Positions 1-7,042 of a stretch of 43,697 nt of DNA are shown piece after piece. The stretch is from Photobacterium frigidiphilum (GTDB taxonomy: Bacteria > Pseudomonadota > Gammaproteobacteria > Enterobacterales > Vibrionaceae). Below the pieces are notes generated by a model that did not search any database, was not told the DNA's origin, and saw nothing but the letters and a program-made list of their open reading frames with translations. The stretch is from assembly GCF_003025615.1 (NCBI RefSeq), contig NZ_PYMJ01000042.1:1-43697 (forward strand), in the 5' to 3' direction. Each line of letters opens with the position of its first letter. Position 1 is the stretch's first letter. Made by a program: the position numbers and the translations under genes.

Positions 1-127
1 TTAAAATTCAGCCACTTAACTAGTGCGCAATGGTGGGTTTTAAAATCGATATTTTGGTTGTATCCCTTTGATACCAAGGGTTACAGAGGAGTCTGGTGAC
101 AAACCGTTCTTTTAGTCAGAGAACCCT
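1..127 (+). mobile_element. Insertion-sequence terminus, left window end (partial, decayed)
   Basis: Positions 69-127 match the reverse complement of 43572-43630 at 58 of 59 bases. The similarity continues more weakly out to the window edge. Read on the plus strand, 3-68 translates as a degenerate version (with an internal stop) of the transposase-like C-terminus found at the other end: both share an IQ pair and an I-D-x-L motif in register. The outer tip is the GAACCC at about 121-126 followed by TATAAA. This is either an old copy of the same IS in inverted orientation or the second terminal inverted repeat of one element. The IS family was not identified. Confidence 0.6.
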
Positions 128-312
128 ATAAAGGGGCTAGGAAAATATCTCACGCTAAGCAATATTTTGAATTATCCCCTTGCACGAAAACGAACGATTA
201 CGGATAGCATCGACAAAGCCAAATCACTTATGGACATGTAGATCATTTCATACAGCTATTGGGGTAGATATTTTCCATTTTCTAAACTTACCCCAGTTAT
301 AAAATAAATTAG

Positions 313-381
313 CCTTAATCGTACCCATACGAATAAGAAGTGATTTATAATGTAAGGTTAATAGTATGGGTACGATTAAGG
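313..381. promoter_or_regulatory. Perfect 18 bp inverted repeat around a promoter-like spacer
   Basis: The arm CCTTAATCGTACCCATAC (313-330) is repeated as its exact reverse complement at 364-381, with a 33 bp AT-rich spacer. The right arm ends 8 bp before the ATG at 390 of the next gene and overlaps an upstream in-frame ATG at 366. The position suggests an operator or attenuator stem for that gene, possibly bound by its own winged-helix-like product. The repeat is seen directly; the role is inference. Confidence 0.6.
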
Positions 382-389
382 GGGGTGAT

Positions 390-734
390 ATGAGTGAAGT
401 ACGAATTAGTGGATCTCAAAAAAATGCGATGTTGACGATACACTTTATCGAATTAAAGCATGGCTTGCATACGCCTGTTCACACCAGTTATTTACGTAAA
501 CAAGTAGATTTATCTCTTTGTAAAGAAATGGCCTCAAATCATTTTTTAGTCTCGCTTAGAACATTAGCTGACAATGGCTATTTAGTTTATCAGCCCAATA
601 CTGGGCTAAGTCTGAATGCCCGTGCCAAAGAAAATGAGAATATGTGGCAATTAACGGATAAAGGGCGGCAATATGCAGAAGTATGTCATTCTACGAGGCT
701 AAGACCTAAACGGTCTTATCGTAAACGTTGCTAA
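390..734 (+). CDS. Small winged-helix-like protein, unknown function
   Basis: 114 aa from the ATG at 390, chosen because the run GGGGGGTG sits 6-10 bases upstream; an ATG at 366 would give 8 extra residues but lies inside the inverted repeat. The sequence has a helix-rich N-terminus, a segment reading LRTLADNGYLVYQP and a later WQLTDKGRQYAEV, the helix-then-wing pattern common in winged-helix DNA-binding proteins. The tail is very basic (RLRPKRSYRKRC). The perfect inverted repeat just upstream would suit autoregulation. I do not recognise the family. The next gene follows after 62 bp in the same orientation, so the two may be co-transcribed. Confidence 0.6.
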   Translation: MSEVRISGSQKNAMLTIHFIELKHGLHTPVHTSYLRKQVDLSLCKEMASNHFLVSLRTLADNGYLVYQPNTGLSLNARAKENENMWQLTDKGRQYAEVCHSTRLRPKRSYRKRC

Positions 735-796
735 GAGCCTGCTCTATAACAACGGAGTTCAAACAACTTAACGAAAATCGAAAACGGAAAAGAAAT

Positions 797-1246
797 ATGT
801 CTCAAACAGAAGAAATTTGTAATCCAGAGTTAGCAGAAGAGTTTATCGCGAGAATATTCGCTACGTTATACGAATCTTGGCCTGTACGTATTGGTCTTGA
901 TGCTCAAAAAATTACTGGTATCGACTATGATGTGGAGTTGTTATGCGGAATCCCGTCAGTTCCTGTCCCTAGGGAATGGAGTATTTGCAGTGAGTTGTTT
1001 AACTGGCTTAAAGACGAAGGTTATATAAAAACAGATGGGTTCAGGGGGAACGTGTGGACGTTAGGTAGAACTCAACTTACTCATAAAGCCATTGAGGTAT
1101 TGAAAAAAGTCCCCGACCCCCTCAATCCTGAGAAGAAAAGAAGTTTGATTGATGCCATTGTGGATTCCACTAAAGATAGCGGCAAACAAGTCAGAAACCA
1201 AGTCATCAAACTTGCCATGACCTCTCTTTATCAAGCAATTAACTAA
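797..1246 (+). CDS. Hypothetical protein, possibly winged-helix
   Basis: 149 aa. The ATG at 797 is preferred over an upstream in-frame start at 728 because it has GGAAAAG just upstream and because the extra residues would overlap the previous gene. The middle contains ELFNWLKDEGYIKTDG followed by VWTLGRTQLTHKAIEVL, again a helix and beta-wing pattern like the preceding gene. The C-terminal 40 residues are charged. No catalytic motif is visible and the family is not recognised. The sequence just before its start and the sequence just after its stop share a similar string (AATCGAAAAC), a hint of duplication or of a mobile boundary. Confidence 0.6.
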   Translation: MSQTEEICNPELAEEFIARIFATLYESWPVRIGLDAQKITGIDYDVELLCGIPSVPVPREWSICSELFNWLKDEGYIKTDGFRGNVWTLGRTQLTHKAIEVLKKVPDPLNPEKKRSLIDAIVDSTKDSGKQVRNQVIKLAMTSLYQAIN

Positions 1247-1530
1247 CGGAAATCGAAAACAGGAGTATGGGAATGATCCAATCAATATCAGATTTCATTC
1301 CCTTTGGTATGCAGTGATCTATGTGAAAATATTAATCAACTGTGCGATTGATTAATAGGTAAAAACTATTAGAATTAATTATAATATTGTCTTAATATCA
1401 AATTGTCGATACTTACTGGAACTTTAAGAGGTATCTCTTTTAGGGGATCGATGTTGGGTGAGTAGCCCCCTAGCCTGTGAGCGGGATGATCTAATAGAAA
1501 AACTAGGCCAGATTTTTAGTTTGAAAGAAG
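1247..1530. other. Gene-free stretch, 284 bp
   Basis: AT-rich sequence between two convergent genes. I see no convincing reading frame, tRNA or rRNA. It ends in the terminator hairpin at 1531. Confidence 0.4.
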
Positions 1531-1556
1531 AAAGCACCTAATAGGTGCTTTTTTTG
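1531..1556 (+). terminator. Rho-independent terminator
   Basis: The stem AAAGCACCT / AGGTGCTTT (1531-1539 and 1543-1551) has a 3 nt loop and a run of T. It lies downstream of the plus-strand pair 390-1246 and would end that transcript. The A-rich left side could also stop the convergent minus-strand gene. Confidence 0.8.
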
Positions 1557-1569
1557 ATCTTGCTGTCTT

Positions 1570-2067
1570 TTATTTTTTTCTACCCAGAACTTTCTCGCCT
1601 TTTAACCTCTTACTTAGAATCCAACTAACTCTTTTAGAGCTCCCCCTTGGCATACTACCTTTACCCCATTCTTCGACTGGATATGCAGAGGTAATACGGA
1701 GGTTCAGTTCGTTTGTTGTATTTAAAGGCTTTCTTACTGTAAAGAAGATGGCGTAATCATATGCTTCCATATAGTGGTATTGCTCATTGTTCTTCCCTGC
1801 GTAATGAGGAATAGCATAAGAAGAAATTAAGCTGTTTTCTACCATGTAAGGTAAGTCTCTTGATAGCTCGTAGCGATCGTGACACCAATACCTTTTTTCT
1901 TGGGGTAAAATCATTGGGCCATTTTCTTTGTCATCAGTAAAGCAATGACCGCTATAACTAAGATGTAATTTAACTTGTGCGGAATCTATCTCTACTTCGA
2001 TAGTTTTCTTTTGAAGGTGAGCTAAGCAATAGAACTTGCCTCCAATTGTAAATCCGCTCCAATTCAT
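1570..2067 (-). CDS. Hypothetical protein with conserved-looking core
   Basis: 165 aa using the ATG at 2067, preceded by AGAAGG and AGG at suitable spacing; an in-frame ATG at 2103 would add 12 residues with a poorer ribosome site. The sequence starts NWSGFTIGGKFYCLAHL, then carries HCFT, RYWCHDRYELSRDLP, several tyrosines and NLRITSAYP, and ends in a basic tail. The spaced His/Cys/Tyr/Trp residues look like a folded cytosolic domain, but I do not recognise the family. It stands alone, converging on 390-1246 and divergent from the partition block, which is typical of an accessory cargo gene. Confidence 0.65.
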   Translation of the reverse strand: MNWSGFTIGGKFYCLAHLQKKTIEVEIDSAQVKLHLSYSGHCFTDDKENGPMILPQEKRYWCHDRYELSRDLPYMVENSLISSYAIPHYAGKNNEQYHYMEAYDYAIFFTVRKPLNTTNELNLRITSAYPVEEWGKGSMPRGSSKRVSWILSKRLKGEKVLGRKK

Positions 2068-2623
2068 CCTGATATAACCTTCTAGTATAAGAGCATATAT
2101 CATAACGATGGATATATACTTTTGTCACCTCTGGTGAGTGGGTAAATGAAATATTTATGAGTTTTTGTTTCTTTTTTGTGGGTATTTCCTTGGCAAATTA
2201 AAGACTGTATCCAGCTTTCCCTTTTTCAACTTATCATGAGGCTTATAATTATTATCAAGCTGAGATTAAGCGACGATTGAAACGCAACTATCTTCAAGTT
2301 AGTGCCACACCGTAATTTTCACTAAAACGCCCGCATTTTACATAATGTACATAACCCGCCTCGGCGAACACTGTCCAATTGTAATCCCCTATCCTAACCT
2401 CTAAAAACACATCTTTACCTCACCAAAACTATCCATAATTATTGTGACTAAGTTGTTAACTAAAACCCAAGTTACGTTTAACCGCATTTTTAACCCCAAA
2501 GCGCCAAAACGATCACTTTTCTTATTTCATTATGATGCTAGTTTCATGTCGATTGATTTTTGAGGAGATCGCCCCCATTTCTCCTTGTAGGTTGAATTCC
2601 ATTTGTTGTGAGTACTCATCGTT
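2068..2623. other. Gene-free intergenic region, 556 bp
   Basis: AT-rich spacer between divergent genes. Overlapping open frames at 2522-2861 exist on both strands but have no ribosome site and no protein-like composition. It presumably holds the divergent promoters; I could not place them convincingly. Confidence 0.4.
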
Positions 2624-3211
2624 TTGTCTAAAGAAAATTATCACCAACTCCTCTCTGATGTTATCGAAAATAGTTTGCTGCACCTGTATGGCCAAGTGGC
2701 AAGTAATGACCATTTTGTGCCTTTGGCTAAGCGTAATACTCTTCTTTGTAAATACCTCAAACCGAAACTCAAGCAACCAGAATACAAAGTTATCAAGGGT
2801 GATATTAAGCGAATGGTTTTGGCTGGTCAGCGTAAAGGGGGAGATTTGGAAGCGAAGCTGAATGAACTCTATACTCTGTCTTTGAATTACCAGGCGAAAG
2901 CAAATGATGCGCAGAGTTTGTATGACTTACTCAATATACTGTTACATGAGCATGGGTTTGATTCGAAGATGTTTTATGAGTCAGTGAAGGCTGAGCCTGG
3001 TGTGATTTATGTTTTACAGGATCATCTAGAAAATTGTTTTGAGGCGAACGGGAAGCAGATTGCACCGGTATCAATGTTGATTGAGCATGAATCGGTTTCT
3101 TCGCTGATTGAACTTATCAATGGTACAAAACTGTTTTTTGCTGAGTTGAAAGAATGTAATGAAAAAACCAAGCAAGCGCATATTGAGTTGCATCCAATTA
3201 CTCTTAAGTAA
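2624..3211 (+). CDS. Hypothetical helical protein upstream of the partition operon
   Basis: 195 aa from a TTG start (MSKENYHQLL...). A stop codon lies five codons upstream, so no earlier start is available; the ribosome site is weak, making the start uncertain. The protein is predicted mostly helical, acidic towards the C-terminus, with segments such as LAGQRKGGDLEAKLNELY and LYDLLNILLHEHGF. No motif is recognised. It is 160 bp upstream of parA and in the same orientation, but the two are separated by partition-site repeats, so it is probably a separate transcription unit. Confidence 0.55.
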   Translation: MSKENYHQLLSDVIENSLLHLYGQVASNDHFVPLAKRNTLLCKYLKPKLKQPEYKVIKGDIKRMVLAGQRKGGDLEAKLNELYTLSLNYQAKANDAQSLYDLLNILLHEHGFDSKMFYESVKAEPGVIYVLQDHLENCFEANGKQIAPVSMLIEHESVSSLIELINGTKLFFAELKECNEKTKQAHIELHPITLK

Positions 3212-3280
3212 TTAAAATGCTCTAATAACTAAATAATAAAACTCATAAAAACAGATGATTACGTTTATTTTTGTGGCCAT

Positions 3281-3358
3281 AGTATTACTTATAGTATTAC
3301 TGACTTTACAAAAGAAGAGGCTGCCTATACTATTCTAAGTAATACAATTAGTATTACT
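3281..3358. promoter_or_regulatory. Partition-site / parA operator repeats, pairs 1 and 2
   Basis: The 9-mer AGTAWTACT occurs at 3281 and 3293, then at 3338 (last base A) and 3350. In each pair the two copies start exactly 12 bp apart. The block ends 14 bp before the parA ATG, so it can serve as both the operator of the par operon and part of the centromere. The 9-mer is palindromic about its central base. The arrangement is seen in the sequence; binding by the small partner protein is inferred from type Ib par loci. Confidence 0.8.
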
Positions 3359-3372
3359 TTTTAGGGGGCGAT

Positions 3373-4137
3373 ATGAAAACAATAGCTGTTCTTAATCAAA
3401 AAGGTGGCGTTGGTAAAACAACGACAACAATAAACTTAGCTGATGTATTAGCTAAGCAAGGGAAACAAGTACTTGTTGTTGACCTTGACCCCCAAGGTAA
3501 CTTATCAAAAGTCGTTTCAGGCGGTGAAGTTCGTTTTGATCCAAATGTTATGGACCTCTTTGCTAAAGATAATAAAGCTGATGTTCGAGCTATGATTCGG
3601 TCTGCGTATGATCGTGAGAATTTTTGTTACATTCCTACTGATATTAGATTAAGTAGAGTTATTGAAGCTGGATTAACACTTAGTTTTAGGGAAGTTCGAT
3701 TAACTAATCACCTTAATAAATTAAAAGAAGATTTTGATTATATCCTTTTAGATTGCCCCCCTAATTTGTCTCTAACAACAACTAATGCAATCGTTGCTGC
3801 TGATTTATTTTTGATGCCTGTTAATAGTGGTGTTTTTGCGTTAGACGGTCTTGAAGATTTGTTAGATGCTTTGAATGAAGTTAATCAAGATCAAAGTTTA
3901 AACTATTATGTTTTCCGAAACGAAGTCGCCGCGCAAAACAAAGTTATCAATGGGGCTATTAAAGAGGACCTTTTACAGATAGCCGAAGGACGGATTTTAA
4001 AAACAAGTATTAGACGGTCTGAGGATATTGGTCAGGCTTCATTTATGTCGATGCCTCTTAGCATGTACAAAAAAGGGTCTACAGCTATAAATGATTATAG
4101 ATCGCTGGCAAAAGAAATTACTGAGTTGTTTAAATAG
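3373..4137 (+). CDS. parA: ParA-family partition ATPase
   Basis: 254 aa, good ribosome site (AGGGGGCG) before the ATG. The deviant Walker A motif KGGVGKTT lies at residues 10-17, followed by VDLDPQGN and the DCPP motif of Walker A'/B. There is no N-terminal helix-turn-helix extension, so this is the short ParA form of type Ib systems. ParA moves plasmid copies apart by ATP-dependent, nucleoid-bound gradients steered by a small centromere-binding partner. That partner is probably encoded 70 bp downstream. Repeats upstream and downstream of parA are the likely centromere. Transcription is expected to be autoregulated through them. Confidence 0.95.
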   Translation: MKTIAVLNQKGGVGKTTTTINLADVLAKQGKQVLVVDLDPQGNLSKVVSGGEVRFDPNVMDLFAKDNKADVRAMIRSAYDRENFCYIPTDIRLSRVIEAGLTLSFREVRLTNHLNKLKEDFDYILLDCPPNLSLTTTNAIVAADLFLMPVNSGVFALDGLEDLLDALNEVNQDQSLNYYVFRNEVAAQNKVINGAIKEDLLQIAEGRILKTSIRRSEDIGQASFMSMPLSMYKKGSTAINDYRSLAKEITELFK

Positions 4138-4143
4138 ATATTA

Positions 4144-4196
4144 AGTAATACTAATAGTATTACTTAATACTTCCTTGTAATACTATTAGTATTACT
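4144..4196. promoter_or_regulatory. Partition-site repeats, pairs 3 and 4
   Basis: Copies of AGTAWTACT start at 4144 and 4156, and at 4176 (first base T) and 4188. Each pair again has 12 bp spacing and forms a near-perfect 21 bp palindrome. The block fills the 70 bp between parA and the next gene and abuts the ribosome site of that gene. Confidence 0.8.
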
Positions 4197-4207
4197 TCGG
4201 AGAGGGA

Positions 4208-4489
4208 ATGGACTTAAAAAATAGAAAACGTCGTGAAGATCGACCTAAAAGCGACAAACCACTTACAACCATAACGGCTGTAAAAAAGTCTTCAACTAAA
4301 CAAGATCCGCCAACATGTTATCGATTTAGTGATTACGACAAGGCTGAGATTGCCTTGGCTGTAACTAATGCTAATGCTAACACAGCGGCAAAAGTAACAC
4401 CTGCAAAGTTAATTCGCGCCCTGGTTCGTTTGAACAACTCGGGACACGTTGACGAACAAGAGTTAGCGAAAATGATCGAATCGTTGTAA
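4208..4489 (+). CDS. Probable small centromere-binding partition protein (ParB/ParG-type)
   Basis: 93 aa, preceded by GGAGAGGG. The N-terminal half is basic and likely disordered (KNRKRREDRPKSDKP), and the C-terminal half is an ordered helical domain (KVTPAKLIRALVRLNNSG...). This two-part layout, with a flexible basic tail and a small DNA-binding dimer domain, is that of the partner proteins in type Ib partition loci, whose tail also stimulates ParA ATPase. I cannot see a textbook ribbon-helix-helix signature, so the function rests on position, size and the flanking repeats. The last pair of partition repeats overlaps its stop codon. Confidence 0.7.
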   Translation: MDLKNRKRREDRPKSDKPLTTITAVKKSSTKQDPPTCYRFSDYDKAEIALAVTNANANTAAKVTPAKLIRALVRLNNSGHVDEQELAKMIESL

Positions 4490-4505
4490 TACTAAAAGTA
4501 TTACT
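4485..4505. promoter_or_regulatory. Partition-site repeat, pair 5
   Basis: TGTAATACT at 4485 and AGTATTACT at 4497 have the same 12 bp spacing. The pair overlaps the stop codon of the preceding gene. With the four other pairs it makes ten 9-mers spread over 1.2 kb. Confidence 0.75.
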
Positions 4506-4556
4506 AATTGTTGGGTGTTTAAAAATCTCGTAATGAATACGGAGTGGGTGAAATAG

Positions 4557-4799
4557 ATGGAATTCAAAAGTGATGTTTACAAAACTTTCGATGAAATGAC
4601 GAATGACGCATCTTTGGCCAGGCGCGATCCGAACTATACATATGTGCCATCATCCGAAAAGATGATCAAGGTGGTTCGTCAGCCGTCTCAAACAACATTA
4701 ATCACTATAGAGAAAATCAAAGCGCAAAGGCGATTAGAAGAACATTTTGATCGAGGTGGTTCTCAGGTTTCTTTGACGTTACCCAATGAATTTGATTAA
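4557..4799 (+). CDS. Small hypothetical protein, third gene of the par operon
   Basis: 80 aa with GGAGTGGGTG before the ATG. Charged, predicted helical in the C-terminal half (KIKAQRRLEEHFDRGG). No recognisable domain. It follows the small partition gene by 67 bp, shares its strand, and is closed by a strong terminator, so it is likely part of the same transcript. A role in partition or its regulation is possible but unsupported by motif. Confidence 0.65.
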   Translation: MEFKSDVYKTFDEMTNDASLARRDPNYTYVPSSEKMIKVVRQPSQTTLITIEKIKAQRRLEEHFDRGGSQVSLTLPNEFD

Positions 4800-4800
4800 A

Positions 4801-4832
4801 AAAAGGCCAGTTTAGTAGACTGGCTTTTTTTT
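4801..4832 (+). terminator. Rho-independent terminator of the par operon
   Basis: The stem GCCAGT / ACTGGC (4806-4811 and 4819-4824) is flanked by AAAA on the left and eight T on the right, so it may work in both directions. Confidence 0.85.
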
Positions 4833-4870
4833 AATCCATATACTGATGGTTGTAATGTATTGCACATTGC

Positions 4871-4915
4871 ATGTGGGTATCTAGCCATTCTTAATGATGG
4901 CTAGTACATCCACAT
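4871..4915. promoter_or_regulatory. Long imperfect stem-loop upstream of the antirestriction gene
   Basis: ATGTGG...CTAGCCAT (4871-4888) pairs with ATGGCTAG...CCACAT (4897-4915) across an 8 nt loop, with a few mismatches in the stem. It ends 50 bp before the start of the ArdB-like gene. Imperfect hairpins of this kind act as single-stranded-DNA promoters (Frpo/ssi type) for leading-region antirestriction genes in F-like and IncI plasmids. Here that role is only inferred. Confidence 0.45.
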
Positions 4916-4964
4916 AAGAAGGCAAGTTTACTTGTCAACTCAACTAACTTGAAAGGTGATCACT

Positions 4965-5378
4965 ATGATTACAAAAATAATTGTAAACGATGATAAGCGT
5001 CTGAATTTTTTACCATCTATCGCTCAAAAGTACATTCACTTTGAAGCTGCTATCTATCACTATGCGAGTAAGCACATTGAAGATTACGCAGGTGGATATT
5101 GGGTGTTTTTAGAGTTAAGCAATGGAGGCAAGTTCTTGCATCTGCAAGATAACGGTCCTCAACGGCTCTATAATACGATGAATTACTTTGAGGGTATGGT
5201 TTCATCAGAAGCTGCTGGTATAGCTATTAGTGCTATGGTATTGGCTGATTTTGGTGCGATTGCGTATAGTGCCGGTGATGAAGCTCAAGCACAGCGTTTT
5301 TATGATTTTTATTATCAACTAAGAGATTTTGCTTTAGAGCATAATGAAGCTAGTGAAATCTTGGCATTCTTAGATTAA
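4965..5378 (+). CDS. ardB: ArdB/KlcA-family antirestriction protein
   Basis: 137 aa. The ATG at 4965 is chosen over a GTG at 4956 because GAAAGG lies 8 bases before it. The family signature is clear: RLNFLPSIAQKY near the N-terminus, then DYAGGYWVFLELSNGGKFL around residues 45-65, matching the GGYWxFxxLSNGG block of KlcA/ArdB. These proteins protect incoming plasmid DNA against type I restriction without mimicking DNA. The gene has its own hairpin upstream and a strong terminator downstream, so it is a single-gene unit that could be expressed early after transfer. Confidence 0.88.
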   Translation: MITKIIVNDDKRLNFLPSIAQKYIHFEAAIYHYASKHIEDYAGGYWVFLELSNGGKFLHLQDNGPQRLYNTMNYFEGMVSSEAAGIAISAMVLADFGAIAYSAGDEAQAQRFYDFYYQLRDFALEHNEASEILAFLD

Positions 5379-5395
5379 TGCTGGATTAACTAGAG

Positions 5396-5424
5396 AACCC
5401 TAATCATTGATTAGGGTTTTTTTT
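5396..5424. terminator. Bidirectional terminator
   Basis: Near-perfect palindrome AACCCTAATCA / TGATTAGGGTT (5396-5418) followed by a T run. It separates the plus-strand ArdB gene from the convergent minus-strand gene that ends at 5423. Confidence 0.85.
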
Positions 5425-6406
5425 AACTCTCAGAGGACTCTAGAATTTTTACCTTTTCGTCTTCTTGAGTATAAATCTCGTCTGTTTGTATCCCTCTTAG
5501 GTGTGCTTTGACTGAGGCCCAACGCGATCCTGGCTCCATATCTTTGTATTTACCTTGATAGTATCGGGGGTGTACAAGGTTATTAAAGTGGGCTCTACAC
5601 ACGTGAGCAGTCTTGAGTGTTGAATCGCGTTTAAATTTGTCAGTTATAGTCAGCGGAGTATAGGGGGTCGTTTTATCTGTCACCGGAGGAATAATGACGT
5701 TACGTGGTAAGCCCTTTTTTAAACTGTGTGCGGCACTTTCATAAATACCCATAGACACAATAAGTTTGGCTAGAACGAATTGCTGAGTTATATCATCTTC
5801 CTCAACCATCCACATATCTTGGCCAATACGTTCAGACATTTCTTCTGCTGATTTTGACTTTAATATAGATGGTATTAATTGTTCATCGATGTGAAATCGA
5901 TACTTTCCTATTGTCGTGGAGTTGAAGATTACAGAGAGGGATTTTTCATGTATATCAACATTACTTGGAATCGTGACGTTAATATTATTACGTGCTAACC
6001 AATCTTGGCCATAGAGCTTGATTCTTTCATCTGCACTGGCATATGTAACCAATGCTGGCGGGATTAGTGTGTTGTTATAGCGGTACCCTTTGGGTATGGC
6101 GATAGTAAACGAGTCGAAAGGCATTGTGACCTTGCCGCCCTTGGCTAAGCTGAAAGACGATCGTAACAAGCTATCAATAAGGTTCGGAGATTCTAAAAAA
6201 ATAATTTTATTTTTTCTTCGGTATAAACCGTGTTCTTCAAGCGTTATATTATAACTAACGAGATCCTTTTTCTGGATAGCCCCTTTTGCAAATTCTGCCA
6301 ACATGCCACTTCGGTCTGATGGCATCCCACTTTTAGTTAGGGATTTCCAGTTTGGGTTCTTTTTGGTCTCAATATATTGATCCATATAAATTGAGTACTT
6401 AGACAT
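5423..6406 (-). CDS. Hypothetical protein; weak resemblance to AcrVA2-type proteins
   Basis: 327 aa, start supported by GGAGT 9 bases before the ATG. Soluble, no signal peptide. The middle has beta-rich stretches (DSFTIAIPKGYRY, SLSVIFNSTTIGKYRF), then a hydrophobic helix (VLAKLIVSMGIYES) ending in KKGLP, and a C-terminal block with HVCRAHFNNLVHPRYYQG and GSRWASVKAHLRG. The order hydrophobic helix, GLP, then a His/Arg-rich strand with Tyr/Trp and a final RW..V segment recalls the C-terminal layout of the anti-CRISPR AcrVA2. That is a by-eye comparison only. It sits tail-to-tail with an antirestriction gene, so a defence-evasion role is worth testing. Confidence 0.6.
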   Translation of the reverse strand: MSKYSIYMDQYIETKKNPNWKSLTKSGMPSDRSGMLAEFAKGAIQKKDLVSYNITLEEHGLYRRKNKIIFLESPNLIDSLLRSSFSLAKGGKVTMPFDSFTIAIPKGYRYNNTLIPPALVTYASADERIKLYGQDWLARNNINVTIPSNVDIHEKSLSVIFNSTTIGKYRFHIDEQLIPSILKSKSAEEMSERIGQDMWMVEEDDITQQFVLAKLIVSMGIYESAAHSLKKGLPRNVIIPPVTDKTTPYTPLTITDKFKRDSTLKTAHVCRAHFNNLVHPRYYQGKYKDMEPGSRWASVKAHLRGIQTDEIYTQEDEKVKILESSES

Positions 6407-6477
6407 ATTCGGTAACTCCTTAAGTCAAAGGGACTATTTGTATCCTTGCTAGGAAGATATAAATAACGACCGTATTG

Positions 6478-7032
6478 TTATTGAAGTTGTTCTTTACGGA
6501 TTTGGTGGAAGTTAATACAGATTTTATGTATATCATTCAGCTTAATGTTTAGCTGCTTAAATGCATGGTTACGGTATGCCTCGCATTCATTGGGGCTGAT
6601 ATCACCGTTAAAACGTGCTTTGTTCAATTCCACGATGTAATTGTCTATGGCGACAAAGACTTTTACCAGGGCCGCGTTAGGTGGTGTTAACTTTTCCCTG
6701 TCAAATGCCACTGTCTGAGGATTGGATGGTGTAAACGGCAGTAGTTCAATGTCATCAGTGAGTGTATTCAGCTCTTGGCTCTTTGCTCTCACAAAGAGGC
6801 GCAACTCAGCTAACTCGTTGCTGATCTTCTCACTGGCCTTGCGTGCAAAGGCCACGGTTACAGAGGTTTCTTTTCGGGTTGAGTAGGCGTACACAGAAAA
6901 AATATTGTTGAATACAAATAGGCCGTCGATGTGTTTAATCGCTTTAGACTTGAAATAATCATGCTGCCAGATGGTCGTCAGGCGCTTGTTGTGTAGAATA
7001 ATTTCATTAATGATGTGCGTTTTCTTTATCAT
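6478..7032 (-). CDS. Hypothetical protein upstream-operon partner of the coupling protein
   Basis: 184 aa, ending 72 bp before the next minus-strand gene and starting 10 bp after the coupling-protein stop, so almost certainly co-transcribed with it. Soluble, mixed charge, predicted helical (SNELAELRLFVRAKSQELNTL; VKVFVAIDNYIVELNKARFNG; a C-terminal helix with FHQIRKEQ). It somewhat resembles small plasmid and ICE proteins of the DUF1845/AcaB-like group found near coupling proteins, but I could not confirm any motif. The location suggests a DNA-processing or regulatory role in transfer. Confidence 0.55.
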   Translation of the reverse strand: MIKKTHIINEIILHNKRLTTIWQHDYFKSKAIKHIDGLFVFNNIFSVYAYSTRKETSVTVAFARKASEKISNELAELRLFVRAKSQELNTLTDDIELLPFTPSNPQTVAFDREKLTPPNAALVKVFVAIDNYIVELNKARFNGDISPNECEAYRNHAFKQLNIKLNDIHKICINFHQIRKEQLQ

Positions 7033-7042
7033 GATGGCGACC

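Noticed and set aside
2532..2861. Open frames on both strands around 2522-2861
   Set aside because: They overlap the better-supported gene at 2624 and are Cys/Phe/Ser-rich shadows without ribosome sites.
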